This document shows positions 36,159 to 43,940 of a DNA stretch of 64,000 bases, piece after piece. Source of the stretch: Paenibacillus vini (GTDB lineage Bacteria > Bacillota > Bacilli > Paenibacillales > Paenibacillaceae); the NCBI RefSeq assembly GCF_018403325.1, contig NZ_BOSL01000016.1, positions 62,001 to 126,000 of the forward strand. Direction: 5' to 3'. The notes under the pieces are model-generated. The model was given only the letters and a program-made list of their open reading frames with translations, was not told the origin of the DNA and searched no databases. Made by a program: the position numbers and the translations under genes. Each line of letters opens with the position of its first letter. The stretch's first letter is position 1.

Positions 36159-36450
36159 CGCATGTGTGTGTCATATTGATGGGGAATGGTGTTTTTATTG
36201 CGAGATGTACTTACCTCTTGTAGCCGAAAATGAACTCTTGAAAGTGACTCTTAAAAATGCCGGGATCGATGATCCGACTTCCGAGAAGTTAAAGGATGGA
36301 GACAGTGTGCTGCACAAAGAAAATAAACATTGGGGAACAGGGGTTGTAAGAAGATTGCACCCTAATGGATTGACGGCAACCGTCGATTTTAAAGAAGGAA
36401 TTAACAAGTATCACTTGCTAGTCGACTTAGAAAAACATAAAAAACTTTGA
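36151..36450 (+). CDS. Small protein with DUF3553/KOW-like beta segment and Cys/His head (99 aa)
   Basis: ATG 36151 overlaps the end of the previous gene. 'SACVCHIDGEWCFYCEMY' has four Cys and one His and could bind zinc. 'KDGDSVLHKENKHWGTGVVRRLHPNGLTATVDF' resembles the small barrel of DUF3553 (V.H..fG.G.V). The pairing suggests a nucleic-acid-binding role; this is inference. Confidence 0.6.
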   Translation: MSSACVCHIDGEWCFYCEMYLPLVAENELLKVTLKNAGIDDPTSEKLKDGDSVLHKENKHWGTGVVRRLHPNGLTATVDFKEGINKYHLLVDLEKHKKL

Positions 36451-36466
36451 TGGTAGGTGAGTGATT

Positions 36467-36748
36467 TTGAAGAAGGAAGGCAAACGCTTTGAAATCAGAA
36501 TGAAGGGGAACATAGTCACGATTGAAACGGACAGGACTAGGATCGGCAGCTTAGAAACGTTAATCAGGCTTATATTGCATGAGTACAGCAAGAAGAAGCC
36601 GGAAGAGCTGGATAAATTCATGGCCAGAATGAACCTTCATTATGAAATCATCACTAACCGTTTGAAACCTAAAGAAGAACCGCCGGAGCCACTGGATGAT
36701 TTTGATTTTTGGGATGGGTTGATGAAGAGACCACCATTGCAGAATTAG
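36467..36748 (+). CDS. Hypothetical small protein (93 aa)
   Basis: A TTG start at 36467 is favoured by AGGTGA six bases upstream; a GTG at 36461 is the alternative. The first half is beta ('KRFEIRMKGNIVTIETDRTRIGS'), then a helix, then an acidic Pro-rich tail ending with 'DDFDFWDGLMKRPPLQN'. Family not recognised. Confidence 0.55.
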   Translation: MKKEGKRFEIRMKGNIVTIETDRTRIGSLETLIRLILHEYSKKKPEELDKFMARMNLHYEIITNRLKPKEEPPEPLDDFDFWDGLMKRPPLQN

Positions 36749-36813
36749 AGCGCAGATAGTCGCAGGTAGATGGCTTCATGAGTTTTTAAATCAAATACCA
36801 GGAGTGATATTCA

Positions 36814-36972
36814 ATGCAAGATGATCAGAAGAAAAATGAATGGCGTAACCAAATTGAAGGAGTGGGCAAGGTAGCAGCGGAACAGAGGAACCAAGTGGAT
36901 CAGTATCGTAAGGATCTTCATGAAAAGTCACCTTGGGTACAAGACAAAAAGACAGGAAATGGATGGGGGTGA
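36814..36972 (+). CDS. Hypothetical small protein (52 aa)
   Basis: ATG 36814 is preceded by AGGAG with 9-base spacing. The product is very hydrophilic (Gln, Asn, Lys and Glu rich, with 'KKNEWRNQIEGVGKVAAEQRNQ'). It lies in a tightly packed operon, ending 4 bases before the next start. Family not recognised. Confidence 0.55.
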   Translation: MQDDQKKNEWRNQIEGVGKVAAEQRNQVDQYRKDLHEKSPWVQDKKTGNGWG

Positions 36973-36976
36973 ACGC

Positions 36977-37117
36977 GTGGATAAAACCGTTCAGCAGGCG
37001 TTCATTGAGATGTGCGAGCAAATGAAAACAGAAAACGAAAAGATTCAAACCGGCATAGATATTTATTTCGGCGGTACAGAACAGGAAGATCAATTTTTCG
37101 GGAGGGTCACTAACTAA
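36977..37117 (+). CDS. Hypothetical small protein (46 aa)
   Basis: A GTG start at 36977 with TGGGGGTG seven bases upstream. 'DKTVQQAFIEMCEQMKTENEKIQTG' is helical. The stop overlaps the next ATG (TAATG), a common sign of translational coupling. Family not recognised. Confidence 0.5.
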   Translation: MDKTVQQAFIEMCEQMKTENEKIQTGIDIYFGGTEQEDQFFGRVTN

Positions 37118-37776
37118 TGACAATTAGAGCATTGGAAGAATTTAAAGCAGCGGAAAAAGAATTCGACGACAGATTAACGGCAGTGAAAAACGAGCTTTGG
37201 AGCATGGAAAAGGAACAATCCAAGCTCACTCAAGAGTATCGCCAAATGAATGAAGAAGATACAGCAGGAACAAAACATTACAGCATGTCGGAGTTTAACA
37301 AAATTAAGAACCGATTAGCTGAGCTGAAGGATGAGATAGAGTTTGCACGCGAGCGGGTAGGGCGAATTGAGGAATCAAAGGGTAAACAGTTGAAGCCGTT
37401 AATAGAAGCGGTGAGGCAAGGCGTCCACGCGAGAGAGGGCGAATTAAAAGAGTTTTTAGACAGTACGTTTGATGAATTAAGAAGCCACCGCGCCCAAATG
37501 CTATTGTTGCTTCAGAAAGCCCACCAAGAGGCGTACGCTGAGTTGTACCAGCTTTATGAGGAAGTGTTTAGAGCAGAATCAGTGTGTGATTATGATAGAG
37601 CGCGTAGACGCCGAATTTCTTGGGGAGTCGATGTGCACAGTGTGCTTAATGATGCTGAGGGGAAAATCGGAATCCTTACAGAGGTTGGGGAAATTATGAA
37701 GGCTGCCAATGTGGGCGAAGTACCTAGTTGGGTACATCAATATGCAGGTGAGCGTGATGGCGTCCCAGGAGCTTAA
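37117..37776 (+). CDS. Coiled-coil protein of unknown function (219 aa)
   Basis: Almost entirely helical: residues 1-100 have long Glu/Lys heptads ('AELKDEIEFARERVGRIEES'), and residues 100-165 a second helical pair ('REGELKEFLDSTFDELRSHRAQ'). The tail carries 'DRARRRRISWGV'. Scaffold-like or tail-assembly roles are possible given the tape-measure gene downstream, but no family match is visible. Confidence 0.65.
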   Translation: MTIRALEEFKAAEKEFDDRLTAVKNELWSMEKEQSKLTQEYRQMNEEDTAGTKHYSMSEFNKIKNRLAELKDEIEFARERVGRIEESKGKQLKPLIEAVRQGVHAREGELKEFLDSTFDELRSHRAQMLLLLQKAHQEAYAELYQLYEEVFRAESVCDYDRARRRRISWGVDVHSVLNDAEGKIGILTEVGEIMKAANVGEVPSWVHQYAGERDGVPGA

Positions 37777-37782
37777 ACAGAG

Positions 37783-37817
37783 GGGGAAGGTGGGGACTTC
37801 TCACCTTCCTTCTGTAT
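37783..37817 (+). terminator. Hairpin between the coiled-coil gene and the HTH gene
   Basis: CAGAGGGGGAAGGTG pairs largely with CACCTTCCTTCTG. No U-run follows, so it may attenuate or stabilise RNA rather than terminate. Confidence 0.35.
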
Positions 37818-37834
37818 AAAGAGAGGTGAATAAG

Positions 37835-38224
37835 ATGAGTAGTAATATTTCCAAAGGTCATGGGGAGAAGAAAAGCAGGAAGCAAGAGCATGCGGTTATT
37901 GCTTTATTGTCAGAGCCTTCTATTAGCGCAGCTGCTAAAGTTGCTGGCATTGGTGAAACAACATTGCGCAGATGGATGCAGGACAACAGCTTCCAGGAGG
38001 CTTATAGAGGGGCAAAGCGTCAGGCGGTAGGTCAAGCCATATCAAGAATACAACAGTCCTCTGTAAAGGCTGTGGAGACGTTAGAGGGCGTTATGGATAA
38101 TTCAAAGGCCCCTGCTATGGCTAGAGTGATGGCTGCTAAAACAGTGTTAGATACGGCCATTAAAGCGGTTGAATTAGAGGAGATTGAAGCACGATTAACA
38201 GAGCTGGAAAGGAGAAGTGAATAA
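37835..38224 (+). CDS. phBC6A51-type helix-turn-helix protein, possible small terminase-like
   Basis: 129 residues. 'EHAVIALLSEPSISAAAKVAGIGETTLRRWMQDNSFQEAYRGAKRQ' is the helix-turn-helix known from Bacillus phage phBC6A51-like proteins, followed by helices with Ala repeats and 'LEEIEARLTELERRSE' at the C-terminus. Proteins of this type are often annotated near terminase genes and resemble small terminase subunits; a role in recognising element DNA for packaging is inferred. ATG 37835 has GAGAGG upstream. Confidence 0.7.
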   Translation: MSSNISKGHGEKKSRKQEHAVIALLSEPSISAAAKVAGIGETTLRRWMQDNSFQEAYRGAKRQAVGQAISRIQQSSVKAVETLEGVMDNSKAPAMARVMAAKTVLDTAIKAVELEEIEARLTELERRSE

Positions 38225-38225
38225 T

Positions 38226-38429
38226 ATGGCAAACCAAGCGTTGAAGAAGCGACTAGAAAAGTTAGAGCAAGCGATCAGAGATAAAGGATTTATACCGGTA
38301 GTATTGATTGGCCCAGGTGACGAGTTACCGCCAGGCATAACGGATAAAACAATCATTATCATAGATGATATTGGCTGTGATGATGAAGATGACCTACAGG
38401 ATCAGGAGGGGATCGCATGGCCACAGTAA
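38226..38429 (+). CDS. Hypothetical small protein (67 aa)
   Basis: A GGAGAAG ribosome site precedes ATG 38226. 'LKKRLEKLEQAIRDKG' helix, then strands 'FIPVVLIGPGDELPPGI' and 'TIIIIDDIGCDDEDD', so probably a compact alpha/beta fold with an acidic tail. It overlaps the start of the tape-measure gene by 13 bases. Confidence 0.6.
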   Translation: MANQALKKRLEKLEQAIRDKGFIPVVLIGPGDELPPGITDKTIIIIDDIGCDDEDDLQDQEGIAWPQ

Positions 38430-40501
38430 GTTCAACGGTAAAGATGTTCGACGGCATGTCTGGTCCACTTAAAAGCATCGTGAACGGTATGAATATGATG
38501 GTTTCCACAATGCAGAGAATGCAGGACGTGACCAACCGGAATACAAACATTGATAAATCGTTAAATGCAGCCAAGCAGCAAATTGCATCAGCCGAAGCGG
38601 AAATAAACCGTCAAATCAACATGGCAAAACAGTCTCAAGACAATTTCAATAGATCAGTAAATAACTCTCGCTCAGCGTTTAGCCGGTTAGGAGCCTCTAT
38701 TGTAGTTGTAAACCAAGGCATTGAACTGGCTAAAAAGGCATGGTCTACCATGTCGGGGGCTATGAATTTCAGCGATCAGGTATTATCGGCAAATGCCAGG
38801 CTCGGCATGGTTAATGACAATCTACAAACCCAATTACAACTCCAAAAGAAAGTAATGGATTCGGCTAACCGTACTCGTTCGAGTTACCAGGCTACGGCGG
38901 CATTGGTATCGAAACTCGGACTGTTTACGGAAGGAGTCTTTAGTAACAATGACCAAATGATTAATTTTGCTGAAAGGTTTAACAAGGTGCTCACAGCCGG
39001 GGGATCGGGCACGATTGAAAGAGAGAGTGCAACACTTCAAATGTCCCAGGCCTTGGCGAGCGGGAGATTGCAAGGGGATGAGTTTAGAGCAATTAGTGAA
39101 GCAGCTCCAGGCATTTTAAAAGTGCTTTCTCGAAGCATGAACGTAGCTACAGGGGATCTGAAGGCAATGGGTTCGGCAGGCGAATTGACAGCGGATGTTA
39201 TTGTCAGGGCGTTTGAAACTCAGGGCGATTTCATAGAACAACAGTTTAAGCAGATGCCGGTTACGTTTGGCGATACGATAACCCTAATGAAAAACAGGGT
39301 GGCCGAATGGATAGGGACTATGAACACCACAGAAGGGCCACTAAGTAAGATCACGGAAAGAATGATGGAATTAACCGCCTGGCTAAATAGTACAAGCGGC
39401 GATCAATTCTTTACTGGACTAACTGCCGTGGTATCTGGCTTTGTCGATGGATTAATGTGGGTGTTAGATAGTGCGACAAATGTATTCAACTTCTTCTCTA
39501 CCAACTGGCCACAAATAGCGCCTATAGTGTACGGGGTTGTAGGTGCGTTTGCAGCATTACAAGCGATTATGCTTCTCACGAAGGCGGCGCAGATGGCAGC
39601 TGTGGCAGCCACGACAATACAGACTCTTGCAACCTTTGCGCAGATTGCCGTTACAAACGGCCTGAGGGTGGCCTGGGCCGGTCTTAACGCTACAATGAAG
39701 GCAAATGTATTCATCCTTGTCGTAACTGTCATAATTGCCTTAATAGCATGGCTTATAAACCTTTGGAACACAAATGATAAGGTTGTTGCTGGTATCTACC
39801 GGGCATTTAATTCTGTGATGAACTTCTTTAGTGAAATACCGGCATTCTTTTGGCAGCTTGTCGAGTGGCTGGTTGTGCCATTCCAATGGTGGGCCGGAAG
39901 CATCGGTAAGATTTATGACACTGTAATAAACGGCATTATATCGGGTATCAATGCGGTACTAAGCTTGATCAACAAAGTAACCGGATCCAGCTACGAAATC
40001 GAAGCGAAATTTAATATGGAGGATATCGCAGATAAGATTTCCGATTATGCAGGCGCTCAGAAGGATGCAGCCTATGCTCAAGCGGCGGTCAAAGCCCAGG
40101 AGAGGGAACAGAAGGTGCTTGACTTCCTGGACGATCGATCGAAAAAGAGAGCGGCAGTGGAAGCGGAGAAGATGACGCGAGCCGGTGAAAACTTTGCAGG
40201 TACAGGCGGTGGCCTAGCAGCTAAAAGCCCGGCAATTGACAAGATCGACAAAGTAAACAAGGTCGGTAAGATCGAAGATAAGGTGGACATCAGCAGCGAG
40301 GATCTGAAGACCATGCGTGAACTGGCCGAGATGAAATCTATTCAGAACTTTGTGACTCTTACTCCTACTGTTTCTTTTGGTGATACACACGTAAAGGGGG
40401 AGGAAGACATTGATAAAATTGCTCAAAAGGTTAGCGAGGCCCTTGAAAGATCGATAGAAGAAGAAATGAATTCCGGAGGATCTGGAGTGTGGCCACGATG
40501 A
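38417..40501 (+). CDS. Phage tail tape-measure protein
   Basis: 694 residues. The N-terminal 90 residues are coiled coil ('KSLNAAKQQIASAEAEINRQ'); the central tape-measure domain has 'GMVNDNLQTQLQLQKKVMDSANRTRSSYQATAALVSKLG', 'ALASGRLQGDEFRAISEAAPGILK' and 'FGDTITLMKNRVAEWIG'. Two to three hydrophobic segments follow (about residues 370-455), as is normal for proteins that insert into the host membrane, and then a charged tail. It sets tail length in siphophages. AGGAGGGG precedes the ATG. No other tail, head or portal gene accompanies it apart from one small protein downstream. Confidence 0.9.
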   Translation: MATVSSTVKMFDGMSGPLKSIVNGMNMMVSTMQRMQDVTNRNTNIDKSLNAAKQQIASAEAEINRQINMAKQSQDNFNRSVNNSRSAFSRLGASIVVVNQGIELAKKAWSTMSGAMNFSDQVLSANARLGMVNDNLQTQLQLQKKVMDSANRTRSSYQATAALVSKLGLFTEGVFSNNDQMINFAERFNKVLTAGGSGTIERESATLQMSQALASGRLQGDEFRAISEAAPGILKVLSRSMNVATGDLKAMGSAGELTADVIVRAFETQGDFIEQQFKQMPVTFGDTITLMKNRVAEWIGTMNTTEGPLSKITERMMELTAWLNSTSGDQFFTGLTAVVSGFVDGLMWVLDSATNVFNFFSTNWPQIAPIVYGVVGAFAALQAIMLLTKAAQMAAVAATTIQTLATFAQIAVTNGLRVAWAGLNATMKANVFILVVTVIIALIAWLINLWNTNDKVVAGIYRAFNSVMNFFSEIPAFFWQLVEWLVVPFQWWAGSIGKIYDTVINGIISGINAVLSLINKVTGSSYEIEAKFNMEDIADKISDYAGAQKDAAYAQAAVKAQEREQKVLDFLDDRSKKRAAVEAEKMTRAGENFAGTGGGLAAKSPAIDKIDKVNKVGKIEDKVDISSEDLKTMRELAEMKSIQNFVTLTPTVSFGDTHVKGEEDIDKIAQKVSEALERSIEEEMNSGGSGVWPR

Positions 40502-40824
40502 GTAATATTCAATTTAATACTTATTACTTAGATGACCATAACCCCTTTGATCGGTTTCCTGAAGGTAAATATATCGCTGCTGAAGCTGATGAATCCGGCA
40601 TGTACAGTATCCATATTCGGTTTAATAACGGCCTGGGACTTACATCGAAAGAGAAGATGATACTTCACGAGGCAGCCGGCCTACTCTTTACGTATCGGGA
40701 TGAGTTAGAGCTTCCTAATAGCGCCGTATGGGTTGACTTGCCGAATCATGTGGTAGATGAGCCTGGGATATTCAATCGCATGGTGAAGAACATGCTGAAG
40801 CGTAAGGGGATGTACTGGAAGTAA
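40498..40824 (+). CDS. Hypothetical small protein downstream of the tape-measure gene (108 aa)
   Basis: ATG 40498 overlaps the TGA of the tape-measure gene (ATGA); GTG 40489 with GGAGGA upstream is an alternative. Strand-rich start ('IQFNTYYLDDHNPFDRFPEGKYIAAE'), then a helix 'LTSKEKMILHEAAGLLFTYRDEL'. It ends the protein-coding part of the operon, just before a terminator. Family not recognised; a tail-tip or chaperone role is possible by position. Confidence 0.65.
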   Translation: MSNIQFNTYYLDDHNPFDRFPEGKYIAAEADESGMYSIHIRFNNGLGLTSKEKMILHEAAGLLFTYRDELELPNSAVWVDLPNHVVDEPGIFNRMVKNMLKRKGMYWK

Positions 40825-40844
40825 AGGAATAGTGATCATTATCA

Positions 40845-40877
40845 AGGACTCCCGAGGTTTAGGGGGTCCTCTTTGTT
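40845..40877 (+). terminator. Terminator after the tape-measure operon
   Basis: AGGACTCCC pairs with GGGGGTCCT around an 8-base loop, then CTTTGTTG. The long noncoding region starts here. Confidence 0.65.
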
Positions 40878-41363
40878 GTGCGCGTTCAGCGAACCTTGAA
40901 ATTCACGATTGCATTGTGGCTTCGTATGAAATCCGCACGATAAGGGTAACGAACACCAACATTTAAAAGTATATAAAGAAAGACCGTGGTAAAGTGATCC
41001 TCCAATTTTGGAGGGTGAGAATTACAACGCTCACCAAATCAGGGGACCGTTCGACTGACAACAAAATTGTGGTGAGTACCGGACAAATTGTCCTTCACTT
41101 CCGGGAACCTGTTAGAAATTCAGACATGGCGAATCACCATATCCGAAGATGAATTTAAGTGAAAAACCCCTCTCAAAACATCAAAAAAGTGCAATTTCAA
41201 GCGATTTCAACTATGATTCACAACGATTAGAGAAGCGGGCCAAATGCAAAACCTTATAATGACGCGGTTTGTGGCAATTGACAACAAGGGGATACATTTA
41301 GTCAAAATATGAATTTTGTACATATGTAGGTTGCGTTAATTGATTAAAGCATGGTGATCATAT

Positions 41364-42408
41364 CCGAACTTGAATTCGGTTTTCAGCAATCAAAACCGGA
41401 ACTTGAATTCCGTTTTCAACACAGAGAATTCACTCAGCCGAATTTTCGGTTCAGAGGGTAGGACAAATTTGGGTCGCCCTTCTATCTGCCGGCTAAATGA
41501 GTCCATGACGATATACTTTGAAAGTAGGCCATCAAGTAATAGTATGGGTTACTGTGGAGTTTCTGAAGCAGAAACAGGGCTGCTGAAAGATCAGCCACCC
41601 CCTTTCAAAGTTGGCGACGTCGCCAGGTTTTAAGTCCACAAAACGGACAGTATCAGTATTCGACAGTTTGTCGGTAAGTGAGTACCTACCAGGGCGGTAT
41701 ATACTCAGGATCAAAAGACGGCGCAGGATGAGCACGGATCCGTGCCGACCTGTTTGGTTTTGAAAACGGAAAATTGCGTTCTCAGAACTTTGAGAGGGAT
41801 CTAACGTGCAACGAACACGCCTTGCAAACCCTAACATAATTGTAACGGAATTCGCACTGTTAAAGATGGCTCCGCGGTCCACGGGGTCACATCATTCGTT
41901 CTGATGAAATCGTGGCACGTTCCACGGTTTGGGATGGCGAGCCACTGTCACATCAAAACGCAAAATTGCGTTCAGCTATCTGAAGTTAATACCCGGAGTT
42001 TCCGGAGGCTTTAAGGGGATATTTTATAATGGAATCCCGGGTTTCCAAATGGTGCGGCGTCGCACTCTTTATTGAACCCGATATTCCGACTCGAATCCGA
42101 ATTTACAGATTCGTTAATACGGTACGACGTCGTACCTTTAACTCGCAAATTGCGACAAATGAATCGTACGACGTCGTACGTTTTGGTAAATCTTCAGACG
42201 TCTGAACGTCGTTATCTGTTGCTCATATGCTCCCGTTATTCGTCGATGTCTACGAATTCGCCTATAAAAGCTTTCCTGGGCGCTCAGCAGATACGACGTC
42301 GCAACTCAAAGCGGTAGACGTCTGCCGGTTCTTAAAAGCGACCACGTGGTCGTGTTTGCCCGTGTTGTGTAACTTTCTAACATTCCGATTCAGAAGGTTA
42401 GAGTTTTT
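41364..42408. repeat. Array of diverse perfect and near-perfect palindromes
   Basis: Six perfect palindromes of 14-16 bp: TGGCGACGTCGCCA (41612), GCACGGATCCGTGC (41732), GGTACGACGTCGTACC (42121), CGTACGACGTCGTACG (42165), TTCAGACGTCTGAA (42193) and CGACCACGTGGTCG (42339). Spaced dyads include CCGAACTTGAATTCGG (41364), CGGAACTTGAATTCCG (41397), CGTGG/CCACG (41911), ACGCAAAATTGCGT (41958), GTGCG/CGCAC (42052) and TCGCAAATTGCGA (42143). Five of the six perfect ones are centred on ACGT. By chance fewer than 0.05 perfect 14-mers are expected in 740 bases. The arms differ from copy to copy yet stay complementary, which points to selection for symmetry in DNA or in RNA. Confidence 0.85.
42377..42408 (+). 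terminator. Terminator-like hairpin at the end of the palindrome array
   Basis: CTAAC with TTC pairs with GAA and GTTAG (42377-42401), followed by AGTTTTT. It would end a plus-strand transcript crossing the palindrome array. Confidence 0.5.
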
Positions 42409-42638
42409 CGTATGGCTAAGGATGTCCAAGGGTATCGGGAGCCATCCCCTTTATGGCGGTAAATCCAATGTTCCCAACGTTGTGGGAAGTTCGGTCATCT
42501 CACCATTGAGGATGATAGGATGAAACGTCCTACCACAGAGGAAAGTATCTTGTGACATTCCTGCACCCTAACATTCCCTAGCATTTAATGCACACAAACA
42601 GAAAGATTGCATCCTAGTAAAACCCAGTATTATATGCG

Positions 42639-43257
42639 AAAAAGGGGTGCAACAAAAATGCAACAGGATGCTTGCAAATGCTAGCATAAAAGAAGCGTCT
42701 AATTCCAAGGGGTAGCGCATTTTACGCCATCCCTTTTATTGTCATGCTCCCGTTTTTTTCTTAGGGTTTCTTAGGGTTTAAGTGCAACAAACTGCGCCAA
42801 GACGCTAGTAAATGCTTGTATATCTGAATGCAGTAATAAGAGCTTTCTAAGTACATGATTGTTATGATTAAACCTTATCATTTCTAATCATTTAATCGTA
42901 AAAGGGGTGCAACGCATTGCTCACAAATGCTCACATATTTACCGCTAATGCACGGACATGAGGGGCTGGACGGACCGTCCACCCCTTAATCATTGTCAAT
43001 GCGCACATAACAGCCGGGTCCCTTAATAAAGGCTCTAATCGAACGCTGGGGCCGTTACAATCGAAGTGAAATCGGTCGACGTCACGAAGTCGAAAGAATA
43101 GGGAGAATTGGCAACGCAACGATGCAACGCAACGCAAAAACGTTGCAACGAAGAAATGCGAGAAACTGCCCGAGAGAGAACCGCGGAATCAACTAATCAC
43201 GCGATTTTATCCGAGTATTTCCGAGTATTGATCTGCATTTTGTTTGCACCCCTTTTG
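42639..43257. repeat. TGCAAC iteron-like and AAAAGGGGTGCAA repeats, possible replication origin
   Basis: TGCAAC occurs at 42648, 42659, 42783, 42908, 43123 and 43143. AAAAGGGGTGCAA occurs at 42640 and 42900, and inverted at 43244-43256. Five GCAAC words lie within 38 bases at 43111-43148, ending in the dyad CGTTGCAACG. A strong hairpin (GGGG, TGGACGG/CCGTCCA, CCCC) is at 42962-42985 and CCGAGTATT is doubled at 43211 and 43221. Iterated short words with A+T-rich spacers in an element that encodes its own primase fit an origin; this is inference. Confidence 0.5.
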
Positions 43258-43716
43258 TTGAGAAATGTTGAGGTTTAATTACATATAAAAGAAAGATGCA
43301 ATCTACTAAGGGAGAAATCTCTCTCAGTACTAACCGGGCTATTTAATGCTCGGTATATTTGCGCTTGTGAGCAAGTTTGTTGCGCTTGATGGCCAACGAA
43401 CGCAATTTTACGTTGGTTAAAGTCCACAGTCCAAAGTTGGACTCAACAGCAACTTGAACTCCCGTCAAACTGACGGGTATAGAATTTTGAATGATGTGCA
43501 AATAATCTTTCAGCTTGGAAGATCAATGACAATGAATGATATAAAGTAAAAAAAAGGGGGGGTAACGGTGTAGTAGTATGACCAGTATAAAAGGATCAGG
43601 AATCATGTGAAGGACACCTGTTTTTATGTGGTTTACAAATTAAGACAAACGCTGTATTCTATACTCAACATATTAGCTGCCCTGCCAATATGTAATCCGG
43701 TAGCACCGGTAAAGAA

Positions 43717-43748
43717 GCCCTGCCAGAAAACATCTGGTGGGGCTTTTT
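43717..43748 (+). terminator. Intrinsic terminator in the right part of the element
   Basis: GCCCTGCCAG pairs with CTGGTGGGGC (10 positions, two G-U) with a 7-base loop, then TTTTT. A plus-strand RNA of unknown nature must run into it, since no gene of note precedes it. Confidence 0.75.
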
Positions 43749-43852
43749 GTGTTTATTTGCATCTACATCGCTACCCCCATTTTTTATACGAAAATTGAGC
43801 AAATTAAAGTTCAGGTTGGGGGAGCTTATCCGGCGCTAAGACTTAACCCCCG

Positions 43853-43940
43853 ACTTATTCAGAGTTAATTGTGGGAATAAGAAGAGCTTATAAAGCCCTA
43901 TATATCAAGCCATTCCCACTTAATTCCCCTTTATCCCCTT
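43853..43940 (+). repeat. Intergenic module, copy C
   Basis: CTTATTC and GAATAAG (43854 and 43875, 14 bases apart as in copy B), AAGCCCTATATATCAAG (43893), then CCCCTTTATCCCCTT (43926-43940). It points towards the small genes at 44036 and 44221. Confidence 0.65.

Noticed and set aside
41364-42408. CRISPR array
   Set aside because: The palindromes are not identical repeats, spacing is irregular, and no cas gene is present.
41370-43137. Short frames inside the palindrome region (for example 41370-41633 plus, 41532-41882 minus, 42072-42317 plus, 42227-42523 plus, 42931-43137 minus)
   Set aside because: No ribosome sites, overlapping frames on both strands, and compositions unlike proteins; the palindromes themselves create open frames by symmetry.
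43607-43798. Plus-strand frame of 63 residues before module C
   Set aside because: It spans an intrinsic terminator at 43717-43748 and lacks a clear ribosome site.
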